A stretch of 40,044 nucleotides of DNA from Solirubrobacteraceae bacterium (GTDB taxonomy: Bacteria > Actinomycetota > Thermoleophilia > Solirubrobacterales > Solirubrobacteraceae): assembly GCA_030681525.1 (NCBI GenBank), contig JAUXSD010000016.1, positions 1 through 40,044 of the forward strand, read 5' to 3'. The position numbers and the translations under genes were made by a program. Below are positions 7,328-15,156 of this stretch, piece after piece; position 1 is the stretch's first letter, and each line of letters starts with the position of its first letter. The notes below the pieces were generated by a model. It ran no database searches. It was not told where the DNA came from and saw only the letters and a list, made by a program, of their open reading frames with translations.

Positions 7328-8128
7328 CTACGCGGTGGCGGCGCGCTTCTTGCCGCGCTCGACGCGGCGCTGCTCGCGCACGCGCTGCAGGACGCCCTTG
7401 CGCCCGAGCGTCTCCAGGCCCGAGTGCAGCACCCGGATCTCCCCGAAGATCTCCTCCGCGACGGCCATCTGCTGGTCGCGCGTCGGGGTCTCGACGGCCT
7501 CGAACCGGATCGGGTCGCCGTACTGGACGGTGACCTTCGGAAACTCGCCCTTGCGCCAGTTGCGCACCTTCGCGGAGCCGTGGATCGCGACCGGGACGAT
7601 CGGCGCACCGCTCTCCAGCGCCAGCCGGCCGATGCCGGGCTTGGGTCGGTCGGCGAGCTTGCCGTCGCGCGAGCGCGTGCCCTCGCAGTACATCGCCACG
7701 GCGCCGCCGCGCTCGAGGATCGCGCGCGCCGTGATGAACGCCTCCTCGTCGCGGTGGCCGCGGCGCAGCGGGAAGACGCCGCCGTGCGAGTAGACGTACT
7801 GCAGCGGTGGCTGGAAGAGCTGGGACTTCGCCATGAACTGGACCTTGCGGCGGATGAAGGCGCCGAGGAAGAAGTGGTCCATGAACGAGCCGTGGTTGGG
7901 AGCGAGGATCACCGGCCCGCTCTGCGGGACCTTCTCGCTGGAGATCGTGCGGGCGCGAAAGAACGCCAGCGCCCACAGCCCCGTGAGGACGCGCACGACC
8001 TCGTGGACGTAGTCCGGCTCCTTCGTGCGCGCGCGCTCGTGGAACGCGTCGAAGCACTCGGCCGGACGCTCGTCGCGACCACCGCTGCCCATCGCCGCGA
8101 GCTGCTCACTGCGCTTCATCCTCGCCAT
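7328..8128 (-). CDS. plsC: 1-acyl-sn-glycerol-3-phosphate acyltransferase (PlsC family)
   Basis: 266 residues. The acyltransferase motif NHGSFMD (N78, H79, D84) gives the catalytic His and Asp. Block II is FPLRRG near 119-124. CEGTRSRDG (about 148-156) is the glycerol-phosphate binding block. Block IV, APIVPVAIHG, is present. The enzyme would acylate lysophosphatidic acid to phosphatidic acid at the inner face of the membrane. The ATG at 8128 follows GAGGTGA at a good distance. It starts nine bases after glpK ends, so the pair is one operon that links glycerol phosphorylation to glycerophospholipid synthesis. The acyl-acceptor could differ in detail. Confidence 0.88.
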   Translation of the reverse strand: MARMKRSEQLAAMGSGGRDERPAECFDAFHERARTKEPDYVHEVVRVLTGLWALAFFRARTISSEKVPQSGPVILAPNHGSFMDHFFLGAFIRRKVQFMAKSQLFQPPLQYVYSHGGVFPLRRGHRDEEAFITARAILERGGAVAMYCEGTRSRDGKLADRPKPGIGRLALESGAPIVPVAIHGSAKVRNWRKGEFPKVTVQYGDPIRFEAVETPTRDQQMAVAEEIFGEIRVLHSGLETLGRKGVLQRVREQRRVERGKKRAATA

Positions 8129-8137
8129 GTCGTCACC

Positions 8138-9625
8138 TCAGCCTCGAGCCCATCCCCCGGCACGTTCTACGGCGCGCCGCCAGTCTGAGATCAGAGTGTC
8201 GCGTTCATCCTGGTTCATACCCGGTTCGTAGCGCGCGCGCTCGCCATCGCGCGAGGCCACATCGTCCTGCGTCCAGGCGCCGACCGCAACGCCCGCCAGC
8301 AGCGCGGCGCCGAGCGCCGTCGTCTCGGCCAGCTCGGCGACGGCGATCGGGACGCCGAGCATGTCGGCCTGAAACTGCATGAGCCAGCGGTTGGCCGTGG
8401 CGCCGCCGTCGGCGCGCAGCTCCTCGAGCTCGCGGCCCGACGCGACCTCCATCGCCTGCACGGCGTCGACGGTCTGAAAGGCGATCGCCTCCAGCGTCGC
8501 GCGTGCGATGTGCGCGCGGGTGCTGCCGCGCGTGAGGCCGACGATCGTGCCGCGCGCGTAGGGATCCCAGTGCGGCGAGCCCAGGCCGGTCAGGGCGGGG
8601 ACGAAGTAGACGCCGTCGTTGGAGTCCAGCGATCGCGCGAGCTCCTCGGTCTCGGCGGCCTCGTCGATGATCTGCAGGCCGTCGCGCAGCCACTGCACGC
8701 CGGCGCCGGTGATGAAGATCGCCGCCTCGAGCGCGTAGATCGTGCGCTCGCCGATCCCCCAGGCGACCGTCGAGAGCAGCCCGGCCGGCGCGGTCGGCAC
8801 CTTCTCGCCGGAGTTCATGAGCACGAACGAGCCCGTGCCGTACGTGTTCTTGCCGAGGCCCGGCTCGAGGCAGCCCTGGCCGTAGAGCGCGGCCTGCTGG
8901 TCGCCGGCGATCCCGCTCACCGGCACGCCGTCGTGGCCGGCGCCGAGCGCGCCGTCACGCAGCGTCCCGAACTCGCCGATGCTCGGTAGGACCTCGGGCA
9001 GCGCCGCCTCGGGGACGTCGCCGAAGAGCGCGAGCAGCTCGTCGTCCCAGACGCCGCGGCGGATGTCGAAGAGCATCGTGCGCGAGGCGTTCGTGACGTC
9101 GGTGCGGTGCTCGCCGGTGAGCTTGAACACGAGCCACGCGTCGATCGTGCCGAACACCGCCCGGCCGTCCGAGGCTTTCTCGCGCAGGCCGTCGACGTTG
9201 CTCAGCAGCCATTCGATCTTCGTCGCGCTGAAGTACGGGTCGAGCACGAGGCCGCTGTGGCGGCGCACGACGGTCTCGTGGCCGGCGGCGCGCAGCTCGT
9301 CGCAGCGCTCGGCGGTGCGGCGGTCCTGCCAGACGAGCGCGTGGTGCAGCGGCTCGCCGGTCTTCGGATCCCAGACGCAGACGGTCTCGCGCTGGTTGGT
9401 GATCCCGATCGCCTGCAGGTCGCCGTCCCCCACGCCTGCGTCGTCGAGCGCCTCGAGCGCCACGGCGCGCGTCACGTCCCAGATCTCGGCCGCGTCGTGC
9501 TCGACCCAGCCGGGCTTCGGGAAGTGCTGGCGAAACTCGCGGTAGGCGCGCCCGACGGCTTGAGCGGATTCGTCGAAGACGAGGCAGGTCGTGCCGGTCG
9601 TGCCCTGGTCGATCGCGAGGATCAC
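8138..9625 (-). CDS. glpK: Glycerol kinase
   Basis: 495 residues, the normal length for GlpK (FGGY family). The N-terminal phosphate-binding loop is AIDQGTTGTTCLVFD (DQGTT at 6-10). WVEHDAAEIW and ITNQRETVCVWD follow. GIAGDQQAALYGQGC carries the catalytic Asp242. The C-terminal ATP site includes RADGGATANRWLMQFQADMLG. It converts glycerol and ATP to sn-glycerol 3-phosphate in the cytoplasm. It leads a two-gene operon with plsC. No glycerol facilitator or GlpR-type regulator is next to it. Confidence 0.95.
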   Translation of the reverse strand: MILAIDQGTTGTTCLVFDESAQAVGRAYREFRQHFPKPGWVEHDAAEIWDVTRAVALEALDDAGVGDGDLQAIGITNQRETVCVWDPKTGEPLHHALVWQDRRTAERCDELRAAGHETVVRRHSGLVLDPYFSATKIEWLLSNVDGLREKASDGRAVFGTIDAWLVFKLTGEHRTDVTNASRTMLFDIRRGVWDDELLALFGDVPEAALPEVLPSIGEFGTLRDGALGAGHDGVPVSGIAGDQQAALYGQGCLEPGLGKNTYGTGSFVLMNSGEKVPTAPAGLLSTVAWGIGERTIYALEAAIFITGAGVQWLRDGLQIIDEAAETEELARSLDSNDGVYFVPALTGLGSPHWDPYARGTIVGLTRGSTRAHIARATLEAIAFQTVDAVQAMEVASGRELEELRADGGATANRWLMQFQADMLGVPIAVAELAETTALGAALLAGVAVGAWTQDDVASRDGERARYEPGMNQDERDTLISDWRRAVERAGGWARG

Positions 9626-9680
9626 GGCCCGGACGCTACGCCCTGGCGACGGCGCGTGTCTCGTCGTTCTGCCGAGGACC

Positions 9681-9713
9681 GGCCGGGACCGGGAGGATGG
9701 AACGGTCCCGGCC
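9681..9713. terminator. Hairpin GGCCGGGACC/GGTCCCGGCC
   Basis: Ten-base perfect arms around a 13-base loop in the 272-base space between the glpK start and the end of the upstream minus-strand gene. On the plus strand the 3' arm is followed by TTGTCC. Reading on the minus strand it lies about 185 bases past the sialidase-fold gene, so it may stop that transcript before glpK. No gene is visible between 9626 and 9897. Confidence 0.4.
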
Positions 9714-9768
9714 TTGTCCTCGGCTCGGCGGCGGTGGCTTGGCGATCACGGTGCCGCCGTGTTGTTCG

Positions 9769-9797
9769 CCACCGGCGACGGGACTGCTCGCCGGTGG
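9769..9797. repeat. Second hairpin in the same spacer
   Basis: CCACCGGCGA at 9769-9778 pairs perfectly with TCGCCGGTGG at 9788-9797 around a nine-base loop. It lies about 100 bases past the stop of the minus-strand sialidase-fold gene. It may terminate that gene. There is no T tract. Confidence 0.35.
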
Positions 9798-9897
9798 TGA
9801 TGCGTCCAAGGTACGGCGACCTCCGCCGGCCACACATCGACCGTCGTACAAAGTCGCGGCGCCCGGGCTCGACCGTGCGTCGGGCCGGGACGCGCGG

Positions 9898-11433
9898 CTA
9901 CCCGGTCCGCCGGCGCAGCAGGAAGCCGACCAGAACGACGCCCGCCAGGGCGACGGCCAGGCCGCCGAGGCGCAGGACCCAGCGCATGGCATCCGAGAGC
10001 CCGTCGGGCGGCGTGACGGTGACGATCGCCTGAAAGAGGTTCTGCTTCTGGGTCGCGGGCGTCCCGCCGCGGGTGTCGGTCCACACGCCCAGCGCGGCAT
10101 GATCGTCCGAGATCAGCGCGAGGCGGCTGCCGAGGTCGGGCAGGCCCTCCTTCGCCCCGAACCCGATGCGCGCGTCGAAGTTGGCGCCCGAGAGCAGCAG
10201 CGACGGGGTGAACGTCCTGCCGTGGTCGAACGAGGACTGCAGCGAGACCTCGTTGAGGACGTTGCGGCGATCGGCGCGACGGTCGTAGTACAGGACGTCG
10301 AGACGGCCGTCGGGCGCCATCGCGAGCGCGGGCAGGTACTGCGCGGTCGCGTCACCTCGCCGTGTGTCGTTGACGCGCCTCGGCGCCTCCCAGCGCGATG
10401 CGCCGGGCGCACGGGTCCACAGCCACACGTCCGGATCGCCGAGCCGGTCGTCGTGCATCGCGGCGTAGACGCGGCCGTCGGCGTCGACCGCCACCGACGG
10501 AGGGTCGGCCAGGAACACGAGGAAGCGCTCGATCGGGGTCAGGCGGTCGTCGACGACCGACTCCTCCCAGCGGGCGCCGCCGTCGCCCGAGCGGGCGAGC
10601 ACGAGCGAGATCCGCCCGGCGTAGGGCTCACCGCCGCGACCGCGATGCACGCCCTCGTAGTCCAGCCGGTCGCCGCGGAGATCCACGTACAGCACGTACA
10701 GCGCGCCGTCGCGCCCGACGACGGGCGCCGGCGCGACGGCGCGCGGCCGGCCGGGCGGGCTGACGGGCGCGGGCCGCGACCACGTGGTGGCGCCGTCGTC
10801 GGAGCGCGCCGACATGATCCGGCCCGGACCGTCGAACCCCAGCGTGCCGACGTCGGAGCTCTGCATCCAGCTGAGGTGGACGCGGCCGGCCCGCGCCGGG
10901 TCGGCGGCAAGGCGGACCTGGAAGGCGAGCGGGCCGCTGACGCGGACCGGGGCCGAGAGCGTGCGCCCGCCGTCACGTGACGTCACGACCCAGAGCACGT
11001 TGGGGTCGTTGTTGTCGCCCTTCAGCGTGACGTAGGAGTAGTACAGCGTCCCATCGGCGCCGAACGCGACATCGGGGTCGAAGCACTTCGCCTCCTCCCC
11101 CTTCGGCGCCGGGATCGGCGTCTGCGACCAGTGCGCGCCCGCGTCGAATGAGACGTGCAGGCCACAGGAGAAGAAGGGCGTGTCGATGCGACTGGAGACC
11201 GCCAGGTTCTCGGGGCGCTCGGGGTTGCGCACGAGCGTCGGCGAGTTGTGCGCGTCGATGTTCTCGTCGACGCGCGCCGAGAGGTTGACCGCCGCGTCCT
11301 CGCCCACGACGCGCAGGGTCGGGCCGTCGTCGTCCGACGTCGACGCGATCACGGCCCCCGCACCGAGGAGCACGAGCAGCAGCCCGAGCAGGAGCGCCGG
11401 CCAGGCCGGGCGCGGATCGGCGTGCTCTCTCAT
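9898..11433 (-). CDS. Membrane-anchored sialidase-fold (BNR/Asp-box) protein
   Basis: 511 residues. A hydrophobic segment at about 12-31 anchors or exports the N-terminus, and a second one at about 487-505 followed by LLRRRTG anchors the C-terminus. Between them is a six-bladed beta-propeller with five Asp-box-like repeats: SFDAGAHW, SRDGGRTL, SDDGATTW, SGDGGARW and SFDHGRTF. The catalytic Arg triad and Tyr/Glu of true sialidases cannot be placed, so substrate cleavage is unproven. Many such proteins are annotated exo-alpha-sialidase with no activity shown. The bulk should be outside the cell. The start is ATG 11433. A longer frame to 11610 overlaps the next gene and is not credible. Confidence 0.75.
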   Translation of the reverse strand: MREHADPRPAWPALLLGLLLVLLGAGAVIASTSDDDGPTLRVVGEDAAVNLSARVDENIDAHNSPTLVRNPERPENLAVSSRIDTPFFSCGLHVSFDAGAHWSQTPIPAPKGEEAKCFDPDVAFGADGTLYYSYVTLKGDNNDPNVLWVVTSRDGGRTLSAPVRVSGPLAFQVRLAADPARAGRVHLSWMQSSDVGTLGFDGPGRIMSARSDDGATTWSRPAPVSPPGRPRAVAPAPVVGRDGALYVLYVDLRGDRLDYEGVHRGRGGEPYAGRISLVLARSGDGGARWEESVVDDRLTPIERFLVFLADPPSVAVDADGRVYAAMHDDRLGDPDVWLWTRAPGASRWEAPRRVNDTRRGDATAQYLPALAMAPDGRLDVLYYDRRADRRNVLNEVSLQSSFDHGRTFTPSLLLSGANFDARIGFGAKEGLPDLGSRLALISDDHAALGVWTDTRGGTPATQKQNLFQAIVTVTPPDGLSDAMRWVLRLGGLAVALAGVVLVGFLLRRRTG

Positions 11434-11467
11434 GGCATAACGATAGGTCGGCGGTCGTCCGGCGAGC

Positions 11468-11815
11468 TCAGGCCGGCCCGTCCAGCGCATCCGCGATGGC
11501 CGCCGCGGCTGGCTCGATCTGATGGTTGGTGAGGTACTCCCATTCCAGCGTCGTCCCGTCGGCCAGCGCCACGACGAGCGCGTGGGTGCCGAACAGCGAG
11601 CCTGCGCCACGCGGGCGCTCGGCCGCGGCGAGCACGTCGCGCAGCGCGATCTCGCGCGGCGCGGCGACGCCCGGCCCGGCCCAGCGCTGGTCGACGATCC
11701 GCCGCGTCGTCACGGTCAGTTGCGCGGGCGGGCCGTACTTCTCGCTCATCTCCGTCCAGCCGCAGGTGAACAGCACGGTCTCGCCGGGCTCGAGCAGCGC
11801 CAGCAGCTGCGCCAC
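11468..11815 (-). CDS. Small PH-domain-like protein, probably with a frameshifted 5' end
   Basis: 115 residues from a GTG. The pattern LLEPGETVLFTCGWTEM...QLTVTTRRIVDQRW...EIALRDVLAAAE...HALVVALADGTTLEWEYL is that of small bacterial PH-like (bPH) domains: two beta sheets and a C-terminal helix. Function unknown. Upstream in another frame there is a good start, ATG 11886, reading MQSAQTIAELYVEHTQGAEPAE up to GAAAGCACGTG at about 11820. One extra A there would continue it as EKHVAQLLALLEPGE. The true gene may therefore be complement(11468..11886), either truly frameshifted or carrying a sequencing error. Confidence 0.55.
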   Translation of the reverse strand: MAQLLALLEPGETVLFTCGWTEMSEKYGPPAQLTVTTRRIVDQRWAGPGVAAPREIALRDVLAAAERPRGAGSLFGTHALVVALADGTTLEWEYLTNHQIEPAAAAIADALDGPA

Positions 11816-11904
11816 GTGCTTTCGGCGGGCTCGGCGCCCTGCGTGTGCTCGACGTAGAGCTCGGCGATCGTCTGCGCGCTCTGCATCGACACCCGCTCAG
11901 TGTC

Positions 11905-12588
11905 TCAGCGCCGGCTGGCGTAGACCGCGAGGAAGTCCAGCAGCTGGCGGCCGCGGTGCGCGAAGCCGCGCCACGTGCGGCCGGTGGCGCGATGCGCGAG
12001 GTCGAGCGGGATCTCCTCGATCCGAAAGCCCGCGCGCGCGGCGTCGACGGTCATCCCGATCTCCATGCCGAAGCGCGGCGCGAACGGCACGACGGTGGCG
12101 AACGCCGGCCCGCTGAGCGCGCGCTGGCCGGAGATCGGCGCCTGGAGGTCCAGCCCGGTCAGGTTGCGGATCGCCTTGTGCGCGAAGCCGACCGCGAAGC
12201 CGAACCCCCCGCCGACCCGCGCGGCGAAGACGGCGACCGCGAGGTCGCAGCGCCCGGCGCGCACGGCGTCGGCCAGCGCGGGCAGCTGCGCGGCGCTCTC
12301 GGCGAGGTCGCCGTCGACGAGCACGAAGACCGGCGGGTCGGGCTCCAGGGCGCGGCTGAGGACGCGGCGCGCGGCGAGCGTGGCGGCGCCGCCCTTGCCG
12401 ATCGAGCGCTCGCTGCGGACGACCTCGACGCCCGCCTGCTCGGCGACGCCGGCCGTCCCGTCGGTCGAGCCGTCGTCGGCGACGACGACCCGCGCGCCGG
12501 GAAACGCGCGCGCCAGAGCGGCGAGCGTCTCGCCGAGCCGGTCGGCCTCGTCGTGCGCTGTGACGATCACGATCGTGTCGGCGTCCAT
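11905..12588 (-). CDS. Family 2 glycosyltransferase (dolichyl-phosphate-mannose-synthase-like)
   Basis: 227 residues, a single GT-A domain without membrane helices. It has TIVIVTAHDEADRLGETL at the N-terminus, VVADDGSTDGT with the nucleotide-binding Asp pair, FVLVDGDLAES as the metal-binding DxD-like site, and ISGQRALSG as the acceptor loop. Such proteins usually move a sugar from a nucleotide to a polyprenyl phosphate carrier at the inner membrane face. The start ATG 12588 gives the conventional N-terminus. It is divergent from the biotinyl carrier gene (50 bases). It is not part of the large glycan operon. Confidence 0.82.
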   Translation of the reverse strand: MDADTIVIVTAHDEADRLGETLAALARAFPGARVVVADDGSTDGTAGVAEQAGVEVVRSERSIGKGGAATLAARRVLSRALEPDPPVFVLVDGDLAESAAQLPALADAVRAGRCDLAVAVFAARVGGGFGFAVGFAHKAIRNLTGLDLQAPISGQRALSGPAFATVVPFAPRFGMEIGMTVDAARAGFRIEEIPLDLAHRATGRTWRGFAHRGRQLLDFLAVYASRR

Positions 12589-12638
12589 ACCGGCGGCTAC
12601 TCTGCCAGACGCGGACGTGCCCGGAACAAGGAGAGGCA

Positions 12639-12851
12639 ATGGTTGAGGTTGAGGCCCACATCACGGGCATCGTCTGGAAGATCGAGTGCAAGGTCGGCGA
12701 CCGGATCGAAGAGGGCGACACGGTCATCACGCTGGAGTCGATGAAGATGGAGATGCCGGTCGAGGCCGAGGACCCCGGCGTCGTCAAGGAGATCCTGTGC
12801 GAGGAGGGTCAGCCGGTCGACGAGGGCGACACGCTCGTCATCCTCGAGTGA
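12639..12851 (+). CDS. Biotinyl-domain carrier protein (acetyl/propionyl-CoA carboxylase-type BCCP)
   Basis: 70 residues, just one biotinyl/lipoyl domain. The biotin acceptor is Lys36 in ESMKMEMP, close to the usual AMKM with Ser for Ala. Two symmetrical half-hairpins (VGDRIEEGDTVITLE and EGQPVDEGDTLVILE) complete the barrel. It should carry CO2 on biotin for a biotin-dependent carboxylase, as stand-alone 70-residue BCCPs do in Actinobacteria. AAGGAGAGG six bases or so before ATG is a strong ribosome site. Partner carboxylase subunits are not in the window. Biotin synthesis genes lie about 18 kb downstream. Confidence 0.88.
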   Translation: MVEVEAHITGIVWKIECKVGDRIEEGDTVITLESMKMEMPVEAEDPGVVKEILCEEGQPVDEGDTLVILE

Positions 12852-12920
12852 TCCTTTGCGTTTGCCCTAACCGGGCATTGATTTTGCGCTAACTCTGCGG
12901 TGTAGCGGTAGTTTTTCGCT
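12852..12920 (+). promoter_or_regulatory. AT-richer spacer with a possible promoter for the crotonase gene
   Basis: This 69-base gap is notably richer in A/T than its surroundings. TTGATT (12878-12883) and TGTAGC (12901-12906) are 17 bases apart and could be a weak -35/-10. GTAGTTTTT precedes the ATG. No Shine-Dalgarno is visible, so a short or leaderless mRNA is possible. Confidence 0.3.
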
Positions 12921-13709
12921 ATGTCGGGGTCCTTGATCGTCGATAGACCCGCAGAGGGTGTTCTGCGGCTTGCGATCTCCAACCCGGCGACCCGCAACGC
13001 GCTCGACCACGCGATCCTCGGCGCGATCTCCGCCGAGCTGGCGGGACTCGACGACGACGTGCGCTGCGTGATGGTCACCGGCGCGCACGGGATGTTCTCG
13101 TCGGGCTACGACATCTCCGAGCTGCCGCCCGACGACTTCCCCGCGCAGGCTGAGAAGCTCGTCGCGCACCCGTTCTGCCGCGGCCTCACCGCGCTCGACG
13201 CGCTCGACATCCCGACGCTCGCCGTGCTGCCCGGCTCGGCGATCGGCGGCGGCCTCGAGCTCGCCGTCGCCTGCGACCTGCGCCTGGCCGCCAACCACGT
13301 CAAGCTCGGCATGCCGCCCGCCAAGCTCGGCCTGATCTACTCGCACACCGGCCTGCGGAGGTTCGTCGACACGGTCGGCGCTGCGCGCACACGCGAGCTG
13401 TTCCTGCTGGGCCGCTACATCGACGCGACGACCGCCGCTGCGTGGGGGCTCATCAACTGGGCCGTCGACGAGGACGACCTCGAGGACACCGCTCTGGCCG
13501 TCGCCGGCCAGCTCGCCGCCAACGCGCCGCTGTCGGTGGCCGGCAACAAGCGCGTCCTGCGCGAGCTGCTGCAGGCGGAGGGAGCGCTGGACCCCGACGT
13601 CGAGCGTGAGCTGCTCGCGCTGCGCGCCTCGAGCTTCGACTCCGAGGACCTCCTCGAGGGCGTGGCGGCGTTCGCGCAGAAGCGGATGCCGAGCTGGAAG
13701 GGCCGCTAG
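12921..13709 (+). CDS. Enoyl-CoA hydratase/isomerase (crotonase) family protein
   Basis: 262 residues, normal crotonase length. It has SNPATRNALD near the N-terminus, the oxyanion-hole segment GMFSSGYDISEL, and GSAIGGGLELAVACDLRLA. Of the two catalytic glutamates of rat mitochondrial enoyl-CoA hydratase, the first (QPE) is replaced in GMPPAKLGL by Pro, while the second aligns with Glu in TRELFLLGR. A classical hydration mechanism needs both, so isomerase, thioesterase or decarboxylase chemistry on an acyl-CoA is as likely. It follows the biotinyl carrier gene in the same direction and may share acyl-CoA metabolism, but that link is only by position. Confidence 0.82.
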   Translation: MSGSLIVDRPAEGVLRLAISNPATRNALDHAILGAISAELAGLDDDVRCVMVTGAHGMFSSGYDISELPPDDFPAQAEKLVAHPFCRGLTALDALDIPTLAVLPGSAIGGGLELAVACDLRLAANHVKLGMPPAKLGLIYSHTGLRRFVDTVGAARTRELFLLGRYIDATTAAAWGLINWAVDEDDLEDTALAVAGQLAANAPLSVAGNKRVLRELLQAEGALDPDVERELLALRASSFDSEDLLEGVAAFAQKRMPSWKGR

Positions 13710-13714
13710 CGACC

Positions 13715-13730
13715 CGGCGCCGCGGCGCCG
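13715..13730. terminator. Perfect 16-base palindrome after the crotonase gene
   Basis: CGGCGCCGCGGCGCCG begins six bases after the crotonase stop and is followed by CGGTTAGA. It is probably a weak intrinsic terminator or pause site between crotonase and the L,D-transpeptidase gene. Confidence 0.4.
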
Positions 13731-13751
13731 CGGTTAGACGACAATCGCCGT

Positions 13752-14429
13752 GTGCACCACGGCTTCGTCACCGTCGCCGCTGCTGTTGTCGCGTGCCTCG
13801 CCGCGGCTGCGCTCGCGAGCGCCGAGGCCGGCGGGCGGACGGTCGTGAACATCCTCGACCGCGCGCCGCTCTACAGCGCGCCGGACGGCCCGCTCATGGC
13901 GTTCGGGGACACGCCGCTCTACGAGCGCGGCTCGGCCTGGGTCGTGCGCCGCCAGGGCGACTGGCTCGGGATCTCCACGATCGAGCGCAACCGCGGCAAG
14001 CTGGCCTGGATCCGCCGGACCCCCCGCCGGCCGCTGACCACGACGCGGATGCTCGTGGTCGTCGATCTCTCCGAGCGCCGCGTCCACGTGCAGCGCGGCG
14101 CCCGGGCGCTCATGTCGGCGCCGGTCACCGTCGGCGCGCCGAGCTCGCCGTCGCCGATCGCCCGGACGAGCGTGTGGAAGCGGATCAAGGTGACGCCGCG
14201 CAGCGGCTTCGACCGGCGCAGCTACGGCCCGGTCATCGTCGCGCTGCGGCTGTGGCAGGACCGCCCCAGCCCCGGCAACCCCGACGGCGGCATCATGGCG
14301 TTCCACGGCGGCGGGGGATTCGCGCGCGGGCGCGCCCTCAGCGGCGGCTGCTTTCGCATGCGCAACGCCGACGTGCTGCGCCTCGCGTACCACATGCGCG
14401 CCGGCACGCCGGTGATCATCCGGCCGTGA
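13752..14429 (+). CDS. L,D-transpeptidase (YkuD fold) with variant active-site motif
   Basis: 225 residues from a GTG. Residues 1-25 form a signal peptide (VTVAAAVVACLAAAALASAEAGG). Residues about 30-95 look like an SH3-type wall-binding module (YSAPDGPLMAFGDTPLY...GDWLGIST). Residues about 98-225 form the YkuD domain: MLVVVDLSERRVHVQRG, FHGGGGF with His185, then SGGCFRM with the nucleophile Cys200 and a closing GTPVII strand. The usual active-site box is SHGC; here the His is Gly. It would cross-link peptidoglycan 3-3 or attach proteins to it in the cell envelope. It converges with the ChbG gene 22 bases away. Confidence 0.82.
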   Translation: MHHGFVTVAAAVVACLAAAALASAEAGGRTVVNILDRAPLYSAPDGPLMAFGDTPLYERGSAWVVRRQGDWLGISTIERNRGKLAWIRRTPRRPLTTTRMLVVVDLSERRVHVQRGARALMSAPVTVGAPSSPSPIARTSVWKRIKVTPRSGFDRRSYGPVIVALRLWQDRPSPGNPDGGIMAFHGGGGFARGRALSGGCFRMRNADVLRLAYHMRAGTPVIIRP

Positions 14430-14451
14430 AGGCCGTGAACGCCGCGCGGGC

Positions 14452-15156
14452 CTACGCGAGGGCCTCGCGAAACGTGCACAGGCGCACGCGCGCGCGCTCG
14501 AGCGCGGTCCGCACGCGCCCGTCGCACAGCGCCTCCAGCTCGCGCACGCGCTCCACGCCGTAGCCCGTGCCGGGCTCGGGCGCGGCGGCCGGGTGGCAGC
14601 ACAGCTCGGTGGCGCCGGCGGGCAGCTCGGCGATGAGGCACACGAGCCGCTCGGGCGTGATCGCGCCGGGCAGCGGCGCGCCCTCGCCGTCGCGGCCGTA
14701 GAACGCGCCGCAGTAGCGCACGCGGCCGTGGTGGCGCAGCGGGACGCGCAGCCCCTTGGCGCGGACGCCGAGGATCGAGCGGACCGGCTCCTCGCGGTGG
14801 ACGTGCTGGTGGGAGTCCAGGTGCGACGGGTCGCGGCCGGTGAGCTCGCGGAAGCGGTCGAGCTGGCGCTCGAGTTCGGCGGTGACGGCAACCGGGTCGG
14901 CGGTGTCGACGACCTCGTAGGCGGCGCGCCAGCCGTCGTCGCCGCGCACCCATTCGCCGAGGTCGACGTGCAGCCCGAGCGCCAGGCGCGGGTGATCCCG
15001 GGCGGCGGCCACCGCCTGCTCGGCCGCCGGCGCGCGCACCATGAGGCTTGTCGTCGTGACGATGCCGCCGGCGTGGGCGCGCAGGACGCCGGCGTTCACG
15101 CCGGCGCTGAGGCCGAAGTCGTCGGCGTTGACGACGAGCCGGCGCTCGGCGGTCAT
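14452..15156 (-). CDS. ChbG/YdjC-family carbohydrate deacetylase
   Basis: 234 residues, slightly shorter than usual (about 250-290). RLVVNADDFGLSAGVNAGVL at the N-terminus contains the catalytic ADD, with LGLHVDLGEW next. HLDSHQHVHREEP carries the metal-binding His pair, and CCHPAAA is the later conserved His block. Family members remove acetyl groups from N-acetylated sugars (chitobiose) or act on hopanoids (HpnK); which one is unclear here. It is the last gene of the ten-gene glycan operon. Its ATG overlaps the stop of the kinase-like gene (ATGA), so deacetylation of the operon's glycan or precursor is the simplest role. Confidence 0.82.
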   Translation of the reverse strand: MTAERRLVVNADDFGLSAGVNAGVLRAHAGGIVTTTSLMVRAPAAEQAVAAARDHPRLALGLHVDLGEWVRGDDGWRAAYEVVDTADPVAVTAELERQLDRFRELTGRDPSHLDSHQHVHREEPVRSILGVRAKGLRVPLRHHGRVRYCGAFYGRDGEGAPLPGAITPERLVCLIAELPAGATELCCHPAAAPEPGTGYGVERVRELEALCDGRVRTALERARVRLCTFREALA

